In this document: piece by piece, positions 1-9,700 of the stretch | Layout: each line of letters begins with the position of its first letter | Numbering within the stretch: position 1 is the stretch's first letter | NCBI GenBank assembly: GCA_963791495.1 | Contig: CAWBST010000017.1 | Coordinates: forward strand, 1 to 64,000 | Source: JAMXLO01 sp963791495 | GTDB lineage: Bacteria; Pseudomonadota; Alphaproteobacteria; Acetobacterales; Acetobacteraceae | Length of the DNA: 64,000 nucleotides | Direction of reading: 5' to 3' | Notes under the pieces: model-generated | What the model was told of the DNA's origin: nothing | Seen by the model: the letters and a program-made list of their open reading frames with translations, nothing else | The model's database searches: none | Position numbers and translations under genes: made by a program

Positions 1-438
1 AACCGGCGTCTCGTAGCTCAACCAGCTCGCCGGCCCCTTGATCAGCCCCAGTCCGTTGAGCACCGTGTTGAGGTAGCCGCGGTCGGTCAGGATCGCGAGC
101 CATACCAGCCCGGCCGCGAGGTCGGAAATGCCCAGCGGGATCGACCAGATCCACAGCACGATGTCGCGCCCGCGCTGCACGTGCCGCAACATCATTGCCA
201 TGCCCAGCGCAAGGCAGAGCTGCAGCGGCACCACGATGACCACAATCTCGAACGTGTTGGCCACCGCATCGGAAAAGTTCAGGTCGTTGGCCATGCGTGA
301 AAAGTTCGCGGTGCTCCAACCACCGTCGGCCTGGAACGCCAGGGCGATGGTCTGCCCCAACGGAACAAGGAACAGCACTGTCAGAAAGATCAGCGATGGC
401 GCGATCAGCAGATAGGGTACATGCCGGCCGCTGCGCAT
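1..438 (-). CDS. Sugar ABC transporter permease, partial (5' part only)
   Basis: Inner-membrane permease of a carbohydrate ABC transporter; the gene runs off the left edge of the window, so only about 145 N-terminal residues are seen. The protein begins MRSGRHVPYLLIAPSLIFLT, a basic N-terminus followed by a hydrophobic helix. A second helix follows (EIVVIVVPLQLCLALGMAMM), then the start of the conserved periplasmic and membrane region. This is typical of MalF/UgpA-type permeases. The start codon lies 3 bases after the stop of the binding-protein gene, so the two are almost certainly co-transcribed and translationally coupled. The family is clear; the transported sugar cannot be told. Confidence 0.88.
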   Translation of the reverse strand, partial: MRSGRHVPYLLIAPSLIFLTVLFLVPLGQTIALAFQADGGWSTANFSRMANDLNFSDAVANTFEIVVIVVPLQLCLALGMAMMLRHVQRGRDIVLWIWSIPLGISDLAAGLVWLAILTDRGYLNTVLNGLGLIKGPASWLSYETPV

Positions 439-441
439 GGC

Positions 442-1722
442 CTATTTCACTTGGCACGCGCCCTGGCTTGGCGGGTCGGGTGTCCAACACGGCGCGCCCG
501 TGTCGGCCATGATCTTCTTCAGATCCTCGGCCTCGCGGTCGAGCACGGCCCGCGCCTTCTGGCCCCGCAGCACGATCAACTGGAACGTGTCGATGAACAC
601 CTTGTCGAACTCCCCGCCTTTCTGGCCCAACCCGACCGGCAAGAGGCTGGGAATCGCGTCCTTTGCCGCGCCCGTTGCGGTGATAGCGGCCACCGCCAGC
701 TTCAGCCCTGGATCGAGGTCTGCCGGCAGCGGCGCGTTCACCACGGGGAAGAACCCCACCGCCCGGGCTGTCGCAATCTGCGTTTCAGGCTTGGTCAAGA
801 AACCGATGAGTGCCGCCGCCCCGCTCGGGTCGGGCGCGCCCTTCGCCACCGCGAGGCCGGCCAGCACCGGCATGTAGCCGCGCCCCTTCGGCCCGGCCGG
901 CGCTGGGAACGCGACGAAGTCGTTCGGCCTCTGGCGCAGTGCATCGAGCAGCCGGGCGATGTGGTCGAAGGCGATCCACACGTCGCCGGCCAGCAGCGGG
1001 TCCTGCATGAAGTTGTAGCTGGTCGAGTTCGGCGTCACCGTCTTCCACAGCGCGGCGAACTCCGTCCACATCGCCTCGGCTTCGGGCGAACGGAACGGCA
1101 CCACGACGCCGCCGGTGTAGGAGGGATACAGGAAACCCTCGAAGAACCGGTGCATCAGCCCCTTCGGGCCGGCTGGGAAGCCGACCATCCGCTTTCCCGT
1201 TTTCTCCTGGATGGCCGTGCCCCACGCCCGGAGCTGGTCATAGGTCAGCGCGCTGATATCTGCGCCGGCGGGCAGGAATGGCAGGGCCTGCTTGTTGGCC
1301 ACCATGATGTAGGTGGCCTGCATCCACGGAATGTACATCTGGTGCCCGGTGCCGAGTTGACCGAGCTTCATCACCTCGTCGGGAACGCCGCGGCCCTTCA
1401 GCGTCGCCGCGAGGTCGTCCAGCGGCGTCAGGGCATCCAGCGCCAGCAGCGGCTGCAATTCGCCATGCAATGCACCGATCAGGCTGATGGTGTGCTTGCC
1501 GCCCTGCTGCTCGGCCTTGATGCGCACCGGCAGCGCCGGCGGGTCCTCGGTGACGTAGGTCACCGAGGCGGGGGCGCCCTTCAGGATTACCTCGCGGACC
1601 TTCTGCGCCTCCTCGATCGGGCGCAGCTGCGTCGACAGGAAAACCAGTTCGTCCGCCCAGGCTCTTCCGGCCAGCAACGTCACGCCCAGCAGAACGGTAA
1701 GGCCCAGTTTCCTCCGTCGCAT
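442..1722 (-). CDS. Extracellular solute-binding protein of a sugar ABC transporter
   Basis: Periplasmic binding protein of about 426 residues that delivers a sugar or related solute to the adjacent permease. The chosen ATG follows a strong ribosome binding site (GGGAGGGAAC) and gives a classical signal peptide: MRRRK, a hydrophobic stretch, then cleavage near AWA-DE. A longer reading frame starts at 1776 but would bury the signal peptide. The body matches family 1 solute-binding proteins: 'GFPAGPKGLMHRFFEGFLYP' and 'AGDVWIAFDHIARLLDAL' resemble the lobes that close over the ligand. Gene order (regulator remnant, binding protein, permease) is that of a carbohydrate-uptake operon. The ligand is unknown. 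Confidence 0.88.
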   Translation of the reverse strand: MRRRKLGLTVLLGVTLLAGRAWADELVFLSTQLRPIEEAQKVREVILKGAPASVTYVTEDPPALPVRIKAEQQGGKHTISLIGALHGELQPLLALDALTPLDDLAATLKGRGVPDEVMKLGQLGTGHQMYIPWMQATYIMVANKQALPFLPAGADISALTYDQLRAWGTAIQEKTGKRMVGFPAGPKGLMHRFFEGFLYPSYTGGVVVPFRSPEAEAMWTEFAALWKTVTPNSTSYNFMQDPLLAGDVWIAFDHIARLLDALRQRPNDFVAFPAPAGPKGRGYMPVLAGLAVAKGAPDPSGAAALIGFLTKPETQIATARAVGFFPVVNAPLPADLDPGLKLAVAAITATGAAKDAIPSLLPVGLGQKGGEFDKVFIDTFQLIVLRGQKARAVLDREAEDLKKIMADTGAPCWTPDPPSQGACQVK

Positions 1723-1789
1723 TGCGGTTCCCTCCCGGGGTGTGGTGCATTTTTTCAGTTTATGGCCTTTGGTCATGTGCCGGCGACCT

Positions 1790-2038
1790 ATCCGAGGCCG
1801 GCGAGATCAGGTGTGCGAGCCACAGTGCCTGCATGCCCACCGGGCTCGTGCGGCCCAAGACCTGCACTAGCAGCTCCACCATCCGGGCGACGAACCGCTC
1901 GTCGGGCTGCTCCATAGCGCCTGAGCCACGTCATCAAACCCGCCGAGCGCGCCTGAGACAGTCGTGATGGAAATCCCGAGGCTGGGGGCCATGGCGGCCG
2001 AGCGACACCCGGTGGTCATCCGAAACGATTTGAGACAT
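1790..2038 (-). pseudogene. Decayed LacI-family regulator (HTH end only)
   Basis: The minus strand upstream of the transport operon encodes, in shifted frames, MAPSLGISITTVSGALGGF followed by DDVAQA. This has the spacing of the LacI-family DNA-binding helices (A-x-x-LG-[VI]-S-x-x-TVS-x-ALxG). An ATG at 2038 lies in another frame (MSQIVSDDHRVSLG), so at least one frameshift separates start and helix, and no ligand-binding domain follows. I infer the 5' remnant of the operon's former repressor. The match is short, hence moderate confidence. Confidence 0.5.
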
Positions 2039-2065
2039 TGACTTGAACCGGTCCAATCGTTTTCG
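2021..2065. promoter_or_regulatory. Possible LacI-type operator cluster
   Basis: Between the LacI remnant and the cupin gene lie inverted arms CGAAACGATT (2021-2030) and AATCGTTTTCG (2055-2065). A near-palindrome TTGAACCGGTCCAA sits at 2043-2056. Each has the CG-centred symmetry common in LacI-family operators. The position, in the divergent intergenic space, fits control of one or both flanking transcripts. This is pattern-based only. Confidence 0.35.
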
Positions 2066-2087
2066 TCAACAGATGGAGGGCGAGGCG

Positions 2088-2450
2088 ATGTCCAACAATT
2101 ATGCGGCCGGCCAAAACGACGTCCGTCCGTGGGGCGAGTGGACGGTGCTCGACGCGGGCCCGGGCTACGTGGTCAAGCGAATTCGGGTGACGCCGGGCGG
2201 CATTCTGTCGTTGCAGCGGCATCGTCACCGCGCCGAGGAGTGGACGGTGGTGGCAGGCGTGGCGCGGGTCACGCTCGGCCAACGCCAGTTCGACCTGCCG
2301 GCCGGCCAGTCCGCGCATATCGATACGGGCGACGTCCACCGAATTGCCAACAGCGGCATGGAAGACGTTGTCTTTATCGAAGTCCAGACCGGTCCGATCC
2401 TGTCGGAGGATGACATCGAGCGGCTAGAGGACAGCTACGGCCGGAGCTAG
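2088..2450 (+). CDS. Cupin-domain protein (type II phosphomannose isomerase-like)
   Basis: A 120-residue single-domain cupin. After 'VRPWGEWTVLDAG' and 'KRIRVTPGGILSLQRHRHR' the metal-binding cupin motifs follow: H-x-H with a downstream E in motif 1 (LQRHRHRAEEWTVVAG) and 'GDVHRIAN' in motif 2. Sequence and length match the stand-alone cupins related to the C-terminal domain of GDP-mannose pyrophosphorylase/phosphomannose isomerase (ManC). A sugar-phosphate isomerase role is therefore plausible but not certain. The start at 2088 (MSNNYAAGQ) was preferred to the in-frame ATG at 2043 because GGAGGG lies 8 bases upstream. The gene is divergent from the sugar transport operon. Confidence 0.82.
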   Translation: MSNNYAAGQNDVRPWGEWTVLDAGPGYVVKRIRVTPGGILSLQRHRHRAEEWTVVAGVARVTLGQRQFDLPAGQSAHIDTGDVHRIANSGMEDVVFIEVQTGPILSEDDIERLEDSYGRS

Positions 2451-2998
2451 ATCGGTTTGCCGCCCGCCCGGTAATGTGCGTGGGAATCGAGGCCCACGTA
2501 TGCAGAGATTGATGACCGTGACGGCACGCGCGGTTTACCGAGCCATTTTACGACGCACAGGTTCCACTACCCAAATGCGTCGCCCATAGTCCGTGTGTCT
2601 GCAAAAGAAACGATCACGCCGCACTGGGAGTGCGGGAGACTGGTCCCCCTGCGTAGTTGGTCGGTGGCCTTTCGCAGATAGCGGAAGGCGTCGCAGCCAC
2701 CGAGACGCGAATAATCGCAATGCTCTGCTGCTCAATGTGGGACTCGTGGGTTCAAATCCCGCCGCTCCGGCGCGTCTGCCCGTGGCGGCGACCAACCTGG
2801 GCGTCACTTTTGCTCGACCCGGATCAAGGGGTCCGGGCCGCCCCGCGATTGTGACTATCATCGGCCAGAAGAGCGTGCCAAAGCCGCGCGGGTTTGAGCA
2901 AGAGGATGATGATCTCGAAGGCGCCGGGCGCGTGAGAGCTTGGTTCGCCAAGGATCCTCGGCCACCAGGCGGTCGCGCATGAACATTGAGGAGGCCAA
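2451..2998. other. Intergenic region with the left tRNA-like repeat
   Basis: Apart from the 26-bp tRNA-Pro-like fragment at 2744-2769 I see no supportable gene on either strand. The open frames here are short and have no recognisable motif. Confidence 0.5.
2744..2769 (+). repeat. Left attachment-like repeat (tRNA-Pro 3'-end fragment)
   Basis: This 26-bp stretch reads as the T-arm and 3' acceptor strand of a tRNA (T-loop TTCAAAT within a GTGGG/CCCGC stem, then CGCTCCG). It is repeated exactly at 38982-39007. Here no CCA follows and no matching 5' acceptor CGGAGCG lies upstream, so it is not a functional tRNA gene. With an integrase gene beside the other copy, the simplest reading is one end (att) of an integrated element. 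Confidence 0.6.
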
Positions 2999-4312
2999 AT
3001 GTGGCGCTTCCCAACTTTTTTCGCGGGCATGATAGCGCTTAGTTTGCCGTCCACCGGAGCATTTGGCAACGACGCGGCGCCCAGACATGCCTCGCCGCCG
3101 TCTGCGCCTTCTGTCCCGACACAAGGCGCGTCGGACTCGGACGCCTCGGCGCACCAGGCGGAGCGCAATAGTGCCGCCTATCTGCAACGGCAGGTCAGCG
3201 ACCTTCAAGACCTGGCCGCATCAGTCAAGCAGCAGTTGGGACAGCGCGAGGCGCGGGGCTCCGGCCCAGACGCTGGCGGGCGGCAAGCAACGGTTAACTT
3301 CCCAGAGCAAGAGGATGCCGATCTGCAGCGACAAGACAACGAACTTCACACTGAACTGCAGGGTCTAATTGCACAACTCGAGCAGGAGCTGCGGCTTGAA
3401 ACGAAGAACCCGCCTGCCCCAGCGGCCGAGGAGCAACAGCAGCGGCAGGCCGCGCTGCATGCCCTCAAGTATTTGATTGCTGACCTGCAACAAGATGACA
3501 GCAAACTTCAAGACCTGATCGCGCAACACCATCAGAAGATTGTACCGCGCGAGGCGCAAACGCCGCCGCCACCGGATATTCGCGGGAGGCAGGCGGCAAG
3601 TGACCCGCCTGAACACCAGGTTGCCGCTTTGCAGCGTCAGATTGCCGATTTGCGCGGACAGAGCGACGCGCTTCGGGGTCAGCTCGCCGAGCAAAAGCAG
3701 AAGCTTTTGCAAGGCGCCCAGGAGCTGGCTCAACAAACACGCGACATCGATGCTACGCGAGCCGAAGCGGAGCGGTTGGGTCAGGACGTCGACAGGCTCC
3801 GCAGCCAGCATCACCAGGAGGACGAGGCGTCGCTGGGGCGACAGAAGGGGCCGGCACAGCAGGTGATAGTGACTGTGCCGGCACGGCCTAATCCGCCAAA
3901 GCCCCCACAGCCGACGCAACCCATGCGGCAGCCGCCGCAGTCCGTACCGACTCCACAATCGCCGCAGCATGCGCGCGCTCCGCAACCGTTGCCCGCGCCG
4001 TCTGCTGCGCAGGAGTTGCAGACTGCGCGCCAGTGGCTGACAGCAGGACGGCCGGAAGAGGCACGACGTGTGCTGGCGATGGTCCGGACCCAAATGGTGT
4101 TCCAACCGTCGACGCCGCCAGATCGACCCGACGCCGAGGCCCGCTACCCTTCCGTGGAAGATGTCGGCGAGGCGATCCGTTCGCTCGACATGGGCGACGG
4201 CGGCCGGGCGGTGCAATCGATCACACGCGCTATCGCCGAGACAACGAATGCGCCCCCGGAAACGGTGAAGCTAGTCCGCGCCTGGTCCGGGTACCGCCCG
4301 GGGACCCGCTGA
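2999..4312 (+). CDS. Secreted coiled-coil protein of unknown function
   Basis: A 437-residue exported protein. It has a signal peptide (MWRFPTFFAGMIALSLPSTG, cleavage near GAFG-ND). Residues 60-280 form a long coiled coil with repeated blocks such as 'LQRQVSDLQDLA' and 'LQRQIADLRGQSDALRGQL'. A Pro/Gln-rich linker spans about 295-345. The conserved C-terminal helical segment reads 'AQELQTARQWLTAGRPEEAR'. The start has a strong GAGGAGG site. Similar signal peptide/coiled coil/PQ-linker proteins are seen in Acetobacteraceae, but I know no assigned function. It is the first intact gene inside the candidate island, and lies upstream of the RTX-like protein. It could be a periplasmic scaffold. Confidence 0.75.
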   Translation: MWRFPTFFAGMIALSLPSTGAFGNDAAPRHASPPSAPSVPTQGASDSDASAHQAERNSAAYLQRQVSDLQDLAASVKQQLGQREARGSGPDAGGRQATVNFPEQEDADLQRQDNELHTELQGLIAQLEQELRLETKNPPAPAAEEQQQRQAALHALKYLIADLQQDDSKLQDLIAQHHQKIVPREAQTPPPPDIRGRQAASDPPEHQVAALQRQIADLRGQSDALRGQLAEQKQKLLQGAQELAQQTRDIDATRAEAERLGQDVDRLRSQHHQEDEASLGRQKGPAQQVIVTVPARPNPPKPPQPTQPMRQPPQSVPTPQSPQHARAPQPLPAPSAAQELQTARQWLTAGRPEEARRVLAMVRTQMVFQPSTPPDRPDAEARYPSVEDVGEAIRSLDMGDGGRAVQSITRAIAETTNAPPETVKLVRAWSGYRPGTR

Positions 4313-5316
4313 ACGGCTAGACCAAGATCAGCTGGCGCCAGGGGGCTTTTAGCTCGGGGGGTTGCCGGCTCCGGCCGCTGCGTTGGCTTGGCCGCCCCGG
4401 CCAGACACGTGAACAAGGCCTCCAAGGTGGCACCGCGACCCGCTTAGAACTCTGATGGTGCTCCCGGGAGCGCGGGCTCGGTGACATGTTGTTCGCAAGA
4501 TGGTTGCGGAGGGGTGCTACCGACGATCCCCATCGACCGTGCTGAACGTGGGCAGGAGCAGTCCCTCACCAAATCATCCCGCGAACTCCCTCCGGAGATG
4601 GGAGGGCGCGACGCCCCTCGGAACATGGACGCCGCCGACCGCTTTCCAGCGGACGCTGGCGCGCAGCGAGCTTCTGGGGCTGGCAAATTTCCCATCCTAA
4701 GGCATTCGTTGCGTTCCGATCATCAGCGGCACGGAGGCCACGCCCAGCGAGTGCTGCAACCGATGGATAAATCCAAGAAGGTGTCGCATACGCCATGCCG
4801 TGGTGAGCTGAGTTAAAAAAATGTAACATACACGCGCATTGATCACGATCCGGTCGTGAATTGCCCCATGTGACGAAACCAAGTCAACCGCCGCACCGCG
4901 TCACGACGCGGCCCCGTACTCCGGTGCTAGCGTCTTGGCGACATTGTTGCTGGCAAATCTCACTAAAAATCGCACTAGGAGGCGGTATAGGCACAAAGAA
5001 GCTCCGATATATATGGCATACGGAACATCACCAACGATATATCGTTCCGAATGCGTCCATTCGTCCGGGCGTGGAATAATGGCATTTGACATCCCAATAA
5101 GGGACTTTTGCGCCTGCAAGCCGAAGCGCTCCGCTCCTGTCGCCCGATCGCAAGATCGATTTGCGTTGACACGACCGCGACGGTTGACGGAGGATTAACG
5201 AAATAAAGGCGCTGGCTGAGTCGCTTGGATGTCGGCGTGAATCTGGGAGCGCTCAGGCTCTAGACTGAAGCGTTTCTTGCTGACCATCAAATATATTAGC
5301 AGAAGGAACCTGTGTA
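4313..5316. other. 1-kb region without a supportable gene
   Basis: Only short open frames without known motifs occur on either strand. A perfect 14-bp palindrome AACGATATATCGTT lies at 5033-5046, inside a larger imperfect inverted repeat (CATACGGAAC ... GTTCCGAATG). It may be an operator for the downstream RTX-like gene; there is no direct support. Confidence 0.45.
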
Positions 5317-6459
5317 ATGGCGGGTGACGTCACTGTACTAGGCGGCGCTGGGAAAACATTCACGCTGCACTTTGATACAACTACCAACGCCCAACTCGCG
5401 TCCGTTTTAGCGTCAAACATTTCGGCCGGCGTCCTTGACCATTCTATCAGTGCCTCAAATGATTCCACTCCCTCACTATCTGGAACTATCGGCGAGTTCG
5501 TAGATACACACACGCCCGTGGCTCATCTTCCTCCCGGTTACGACGCGGTCGTGAACGTCAACAAGAACGCCACGATTTTTGGCTCCGGCGGCAACAGCGA
5601 GAGCGTTCTGTCGGGTGCCAGCAATCTGACGTTCATTGCCACCGGCGGTTCCGGCACGGTGGTTGCGGGCGCTGGAAGTCTAGACAAAGGCCATCAGGGT
5701 CATCATCAGGGTAATCAGGGTCATAAGGATGGCCAGGGCGGTGTCGGGGGCAATAAAATCGTTGTGCCCACCGGCGACAATGGGAACTGGCTCATTGAGA
5801 CTGGTGGCGGCAATGACAGCATCTCGGCCCAGGGCGGTGGCAATGACACGATCGGGGCCGGTGCTGGACACAACGTCATCCGTCTGGGTTCCGGTGATGA
5901 CCTCGTGCAGTCGTCCGGCAACGACACCATCTATGCCGGCAACGGGGCTGAGACGGTACAGGCAACGCAGGGCTCGAAGGACCTGATCTTTGCCGGCGAC
6001 AGCTCACTGACCTACGTGGGCGGATCGGGCAGCGCGACCATTGTCGGCGGTACGGGGCCGGACGAGATCCACGGTGGTTCGGGTGGCAAGAATTCAATCG
6101 TCGCCGGATCTGGCAATGCGACCCTGTTTGGCGGGGGCGACGGTGACCAGTTTTCTGGTGGCTCGGGGAATGACACGTTTGTTGCGGCCCGTGGTGCATC
6201 GACCATGACGGCGGGAACCGGCCATGACACGTTCGTCTTTTCCAGCGCCTCGAGCGGTGGGAATGGCCTCATTTCGAATTTCCGCCAGGGTCTGGATCAG
6301 GTCCTGCTTCAGGGCTACGGCAGCAAGGCCGTGACAGACATGGTCACCTCGCAGACGCACCCCACCGCCTCGTCAACATTGCTCACGCTGGGGGACGGAA
6401 CGCAGATCACCTTCTCGGATGTTTCGAATATAAAACTGACCGACCTTAAGTCCGGATGA
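5317..6459 (+). CDS. RTX-like beta-roll calcium-binding protein
   Basis: A 380-residue protein with no signal peptide. Residues 1-120 are a Ser/Thr/Gly-rich N-terminal part. Residues 125-145 are a striking His/Gly/Gln linker (GHQGHHQGNQGHKDGQGG). Residues 160-330 carry degenerate nonapeptide repeats of the RTX type (GGNDTIGAG, GSGDDLVQS, GNDTIYAGN, GTGPDEIHGG, GSGNDTFVA), expected to fold as a Ca2+-dependent beta roll. The C-terminal part 'FVFSSASSGGNGLISNF...GLDQVLLQGYG' resembles the capping region that often carries a type I secretion signal. No T1SS genes are in the window. The start follows AGAAGGA. The neighbouring glycan genes suggest a secreted surface protein. Confidence 0.82.
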   Translation: MAGDVTVLGGAGKTFTLHFDTTTNAQLASVLASNISAGVLDHSISASNDSTPSLSGTIGEFVDTHTPVAHLPPGYDAVVNVNKNATIFGSGGNSESVLSGASNLTFIATGGSGTVVAGAGSLDKGHQGHHQGNQGHKDGQGGVGGNKIVVPTGDNGNWLIETGGGNDSISAQGGGNDTIGAGAGHNVIRLGSGDDLVQSSGNDTIYAGNGAETVQATQGSKDLIFAGDSSLTYVGGSGSATIVGGTGPDEIHGGSGGKNSIVAGSGNATLFGGGDGDQFSGGSGNDTFVAARGASTMTAGTGHDTFVFSSASSGGNGLISNFRQGLDQVLLQGYGSKAVTDMVTSQTHPTASSTLLTLGDGTQITFSDVSNIKLTDLKSG

Positions 6460-6756
6460 TCTGGCTCTCAGCGTAGGCGCGCTCATGGCCTAAGAGCGAG
6501 GTTGCTGAATGGGATGATCATGGTCGTGTCTGAGGCGGGGCGCCGCCGGATAAGACAACGCGGCGGTTTCAAGGGCGCCAGACAAGCCCCGACATGGCGA
6601 CAACGCACTGTGCCGGTTGGAGGTTCAAGTGCCTGCGCGTTTTGGGCGAAATACCACGCGACCGCACCGGTCGATGCGTGAGTGCCTGGGCTCGGGCACT
6701 GTGGGGTCATCGGGATAGTTTGCGCGGCGCTGTGCGTGGTGCCGCGGCCGTAAACC
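6460..6756. other. Intergenic region, nothing recognised
   Basis: About 300 bases with no supportable gene, RNA or repeat on either strand. Confidence 0.4.
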
Positions 6757-9700
6757 ATGGGCCGTCATGTTACACCCGTTCGTGCTGTCGATGGTACAGG
6801 TTACGCAGCATCCAGCGCATTCTCACGACTCAATGCCAACGGAGGCACATGGCAATCCGACAGATCAGGGCGTACGTCACCAGTGTCTGACGGCGCTGAC
6901 AAATCAACCACGCGCCTAGCACGATTGCTTCGCAGCCTGGCAACACTCCAGGTGCCACGCGATGACACGACGGCCTACGCGATGATCAAGGCTATGGCAC
7001 ACCTTGGCGACCGCGATTTGGCTTCCGCCCTCTCGCTGCTGAATTATGCGCACCGGCGTGCGCCGTCGGATGGCGCAATCAGCCTCGCGATCGCCTTGGT
7101 GCACCTTGAGCTCGGTGATCCGCGTGCCGCCGAGCCGCTTGAGGAGATGACCAGGCGAACAGATTGGCGTGATCTCTGGATTGCGCTCATAGTGGTGCGC
7201 CTCCGATTCGGCGATGTCGAACAGGCCGCTGGCAACCTGCAGGAAATGCTGAGCCGCATCGCTGTGTCCCGCAGCGAGTCCGACATCGAGCTGGCGTCCA
7301 CGGTGAGCCGGCTGACCGATGCTGACGGCTGGTGCGGCCTCGACAGCACGGGCCGGGTGATCGCCGACACACGACGGAAATCCTTGCGTGGCCTGGCGCT
7401 GCGAATGGACGGGACCGAAATCTCGTCTGGTAAGCCGCGAAACTTGCACGGGGCTCATGACCTGCAGCTGCCGAGAGGCTGGCAAACAGCCGCGCGCCTG
7501 GACGTGCTCTTGCACGGGCGTGTATTGATCGGCAGTCCGATCGACATCCAGCGAATCGCCTACGTCGAAGGATTCGTAGAAACAGCCTCCACATCGGGTG
7601 GAATACGCGGGTGGTGTCGGTTTCCGGCCGACCGCGAGCGGGTCCCCACCGTCACCGTCGCCTCATTGGCCGATCCGCGTCAGCGGCTCTCGATGCGTGC
7701 CGGACGCACGGAGCACCGGGCCATCGGCGGCGATGAGTTTGCGATACTGCACAATTTTACCGTCGCAGCAGACAGGATCAAAGCACTAGGCGATGCTGTC
7801 CGGGTCACCGGCCCACACGGGCGAGCGCTGTATGGCAGCCCGATTTGGACTCGTGCGAAGAAGGCAAGCCGGCGTGCGGCCCGTTCGGCCGTCGCCCAGC
7901 GTTCTCCTTCGTCCAGTGAGGGCCGTACGACGCCCGCGCCACGTTTGTCGAGACAGGTTCCTGGGACAAAGGTGGGGCCACCACGCCCCGTCGACGTCGT
8001 GATCCCGGTCTACCGCGGGCGCGGCGCGACATTGGCGTGCATCGCCGGCGTTCGCGCACACCGCGACACCGATGAGCGTATCATTGTCATCGCTGACGGT
8101 TCTCCCGAACACGGGCTTGTCGCGGAGCTGGCGGCCCTCGCGGACCAGGGAGCCATCATCCTGCACGTGGAGGCGGTCAATCGCGGATTCCCGGGCGCCG
8201 CCAATATCGGCCTCCGATTGGCGGCCGGGCATGACGTGATCCTTCTGAATGCCGATACCATCGTCACGCCCGGCTGGCTCGCTGGCCTTCGCGCAGCAGT
8301 CTACAGCGCGGCCGACATCGGCACCGCGACCCCGCTGTCGAACGATGCGACGATCTTCAGCTACCCGCGGCGTGACGGTCCCAATCCGTGCCCGGATGCA
8401 GCATCAGCAACAGAGTTGGCTGCTTTGGCGGCCGAGGTGAATCAGGCCGAAGTCATCGAGGTGCCGACCGGCCACGGCTTCTGCCTCTACATTCGTGCTG
8501 AATGTCTTGTCGAGACTGGTCTCCTGCGCGAGGACCTTTTCGCGCAGGGTTATGGGGAGGAGAACGATTTCTGCATGCGCGCCCGGCATCTGGGGTGGCG
8601 CCATGTTGCCGTGCCAGGTGTGTTTGTCGCGCACCATGGCGCCGGATCGTTCGACGCTGCACGCGATGATCTGTTGCGCAGGAATTTGGAAATCCTGAAC
8701 CGACTGCACGTCGGTTACGATCAGACGATAGCGCGCTGGCAAAACCAGGACCCGCTCGCCGAGAGCCGACGGCGCATAGATCTCGCTCGATTAAGAAAGC
8801 GAGCTTTGCGCCGCGATACCGTTCTGCTCGTCACGCATAACCGCGACGGCGGAATTCGCCGACACGTCGCCGAACGGTTGGAAGCAATCGCACGTATGGG
8901 CAGGTGCGCCATTCTGCTGCAGCCCGGCTCCAGGGGAACTGCAAGCAGCGACTGTCCCACGTCCGTGGCGCGACTTGATACTGGTTTTCAGGATGAGTTC
9001 CCGAACCTCCGGTTCCGCTTGCCGGATGAGCAGGCTTCCCTATTGTCGTGCCTTCAAGGCTGCGGGGTGAGCGAGATCGAGGTGCACAGCCTGATCGGGC
9101 ATGGCGATAGCGTTGTGGATCTGATTTTGGCCTTAGGGGCGCCGGTGAATCTGGTGATCCACGACTATAGCTGGTTTTGCCCTCGCATTTCGCTGACGCG
9201 CGGCGATCACCGGTACTGCGGGGAGCCTGAAATTGCTGCATGCCGTGACTGCGTCGCGGATAGCGGTTCGACCTTCGATGAACCGGTGTCGCCCGACCAG
9301 TTGGTGACACGCACGCGCCGGCTGATTGAAGCGGCACGCTCCATCATCGCGCCGTCGGGAGATTCTGCGCGCCGTATTGTCAGGCGGTTTGGGCGAGAGG
9401 TTGTGATCCGGGAAGTGGGAGCACACGCGCGGGTTTGCCCTACAGGCGACGTCCGAAGCAGCAAGTCAGTCGCGACCCGTGCGGATATGTGTTGTTGGAG
9501 CGATAAGCCACGAAAAGGGCTACAGCAACTTGCTGCAGTGCGCCCGGTTGGTCGCCACAGCGAACATGCCGATTGAGTTCGTCGTGGTGGGCTACACCCT
9601 TGATGACAGGAGCTTGCTTGACACCGATGTAGTGCGAATCACCGGACCGTATACTGAAACACAGGCGGTCGCACTTATTGGGGAGCAGGAGGCCGACTTC

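Noticed and set aside
421..1917. A 498-codon plus-strand open frame
   Set aside because: It is the antisense shadow of the solute-binding protein gene; the minus strand has the signal peptide, ribosome site and family motifs.
2670..2772. A complete tRNA gene at the left repeat
   Set aside because: The T-arm and acceptor 3' strand are present, but there is no matching 5' acceptor strand, D-arm or anticodon arm, and no CCA.
5680..6360. Several minus-strand open frames opposite the RTX-like gene
   Set aside because: They are caused by the repetitive Gly/Asp codons of the RTX repeats and have no independent support.
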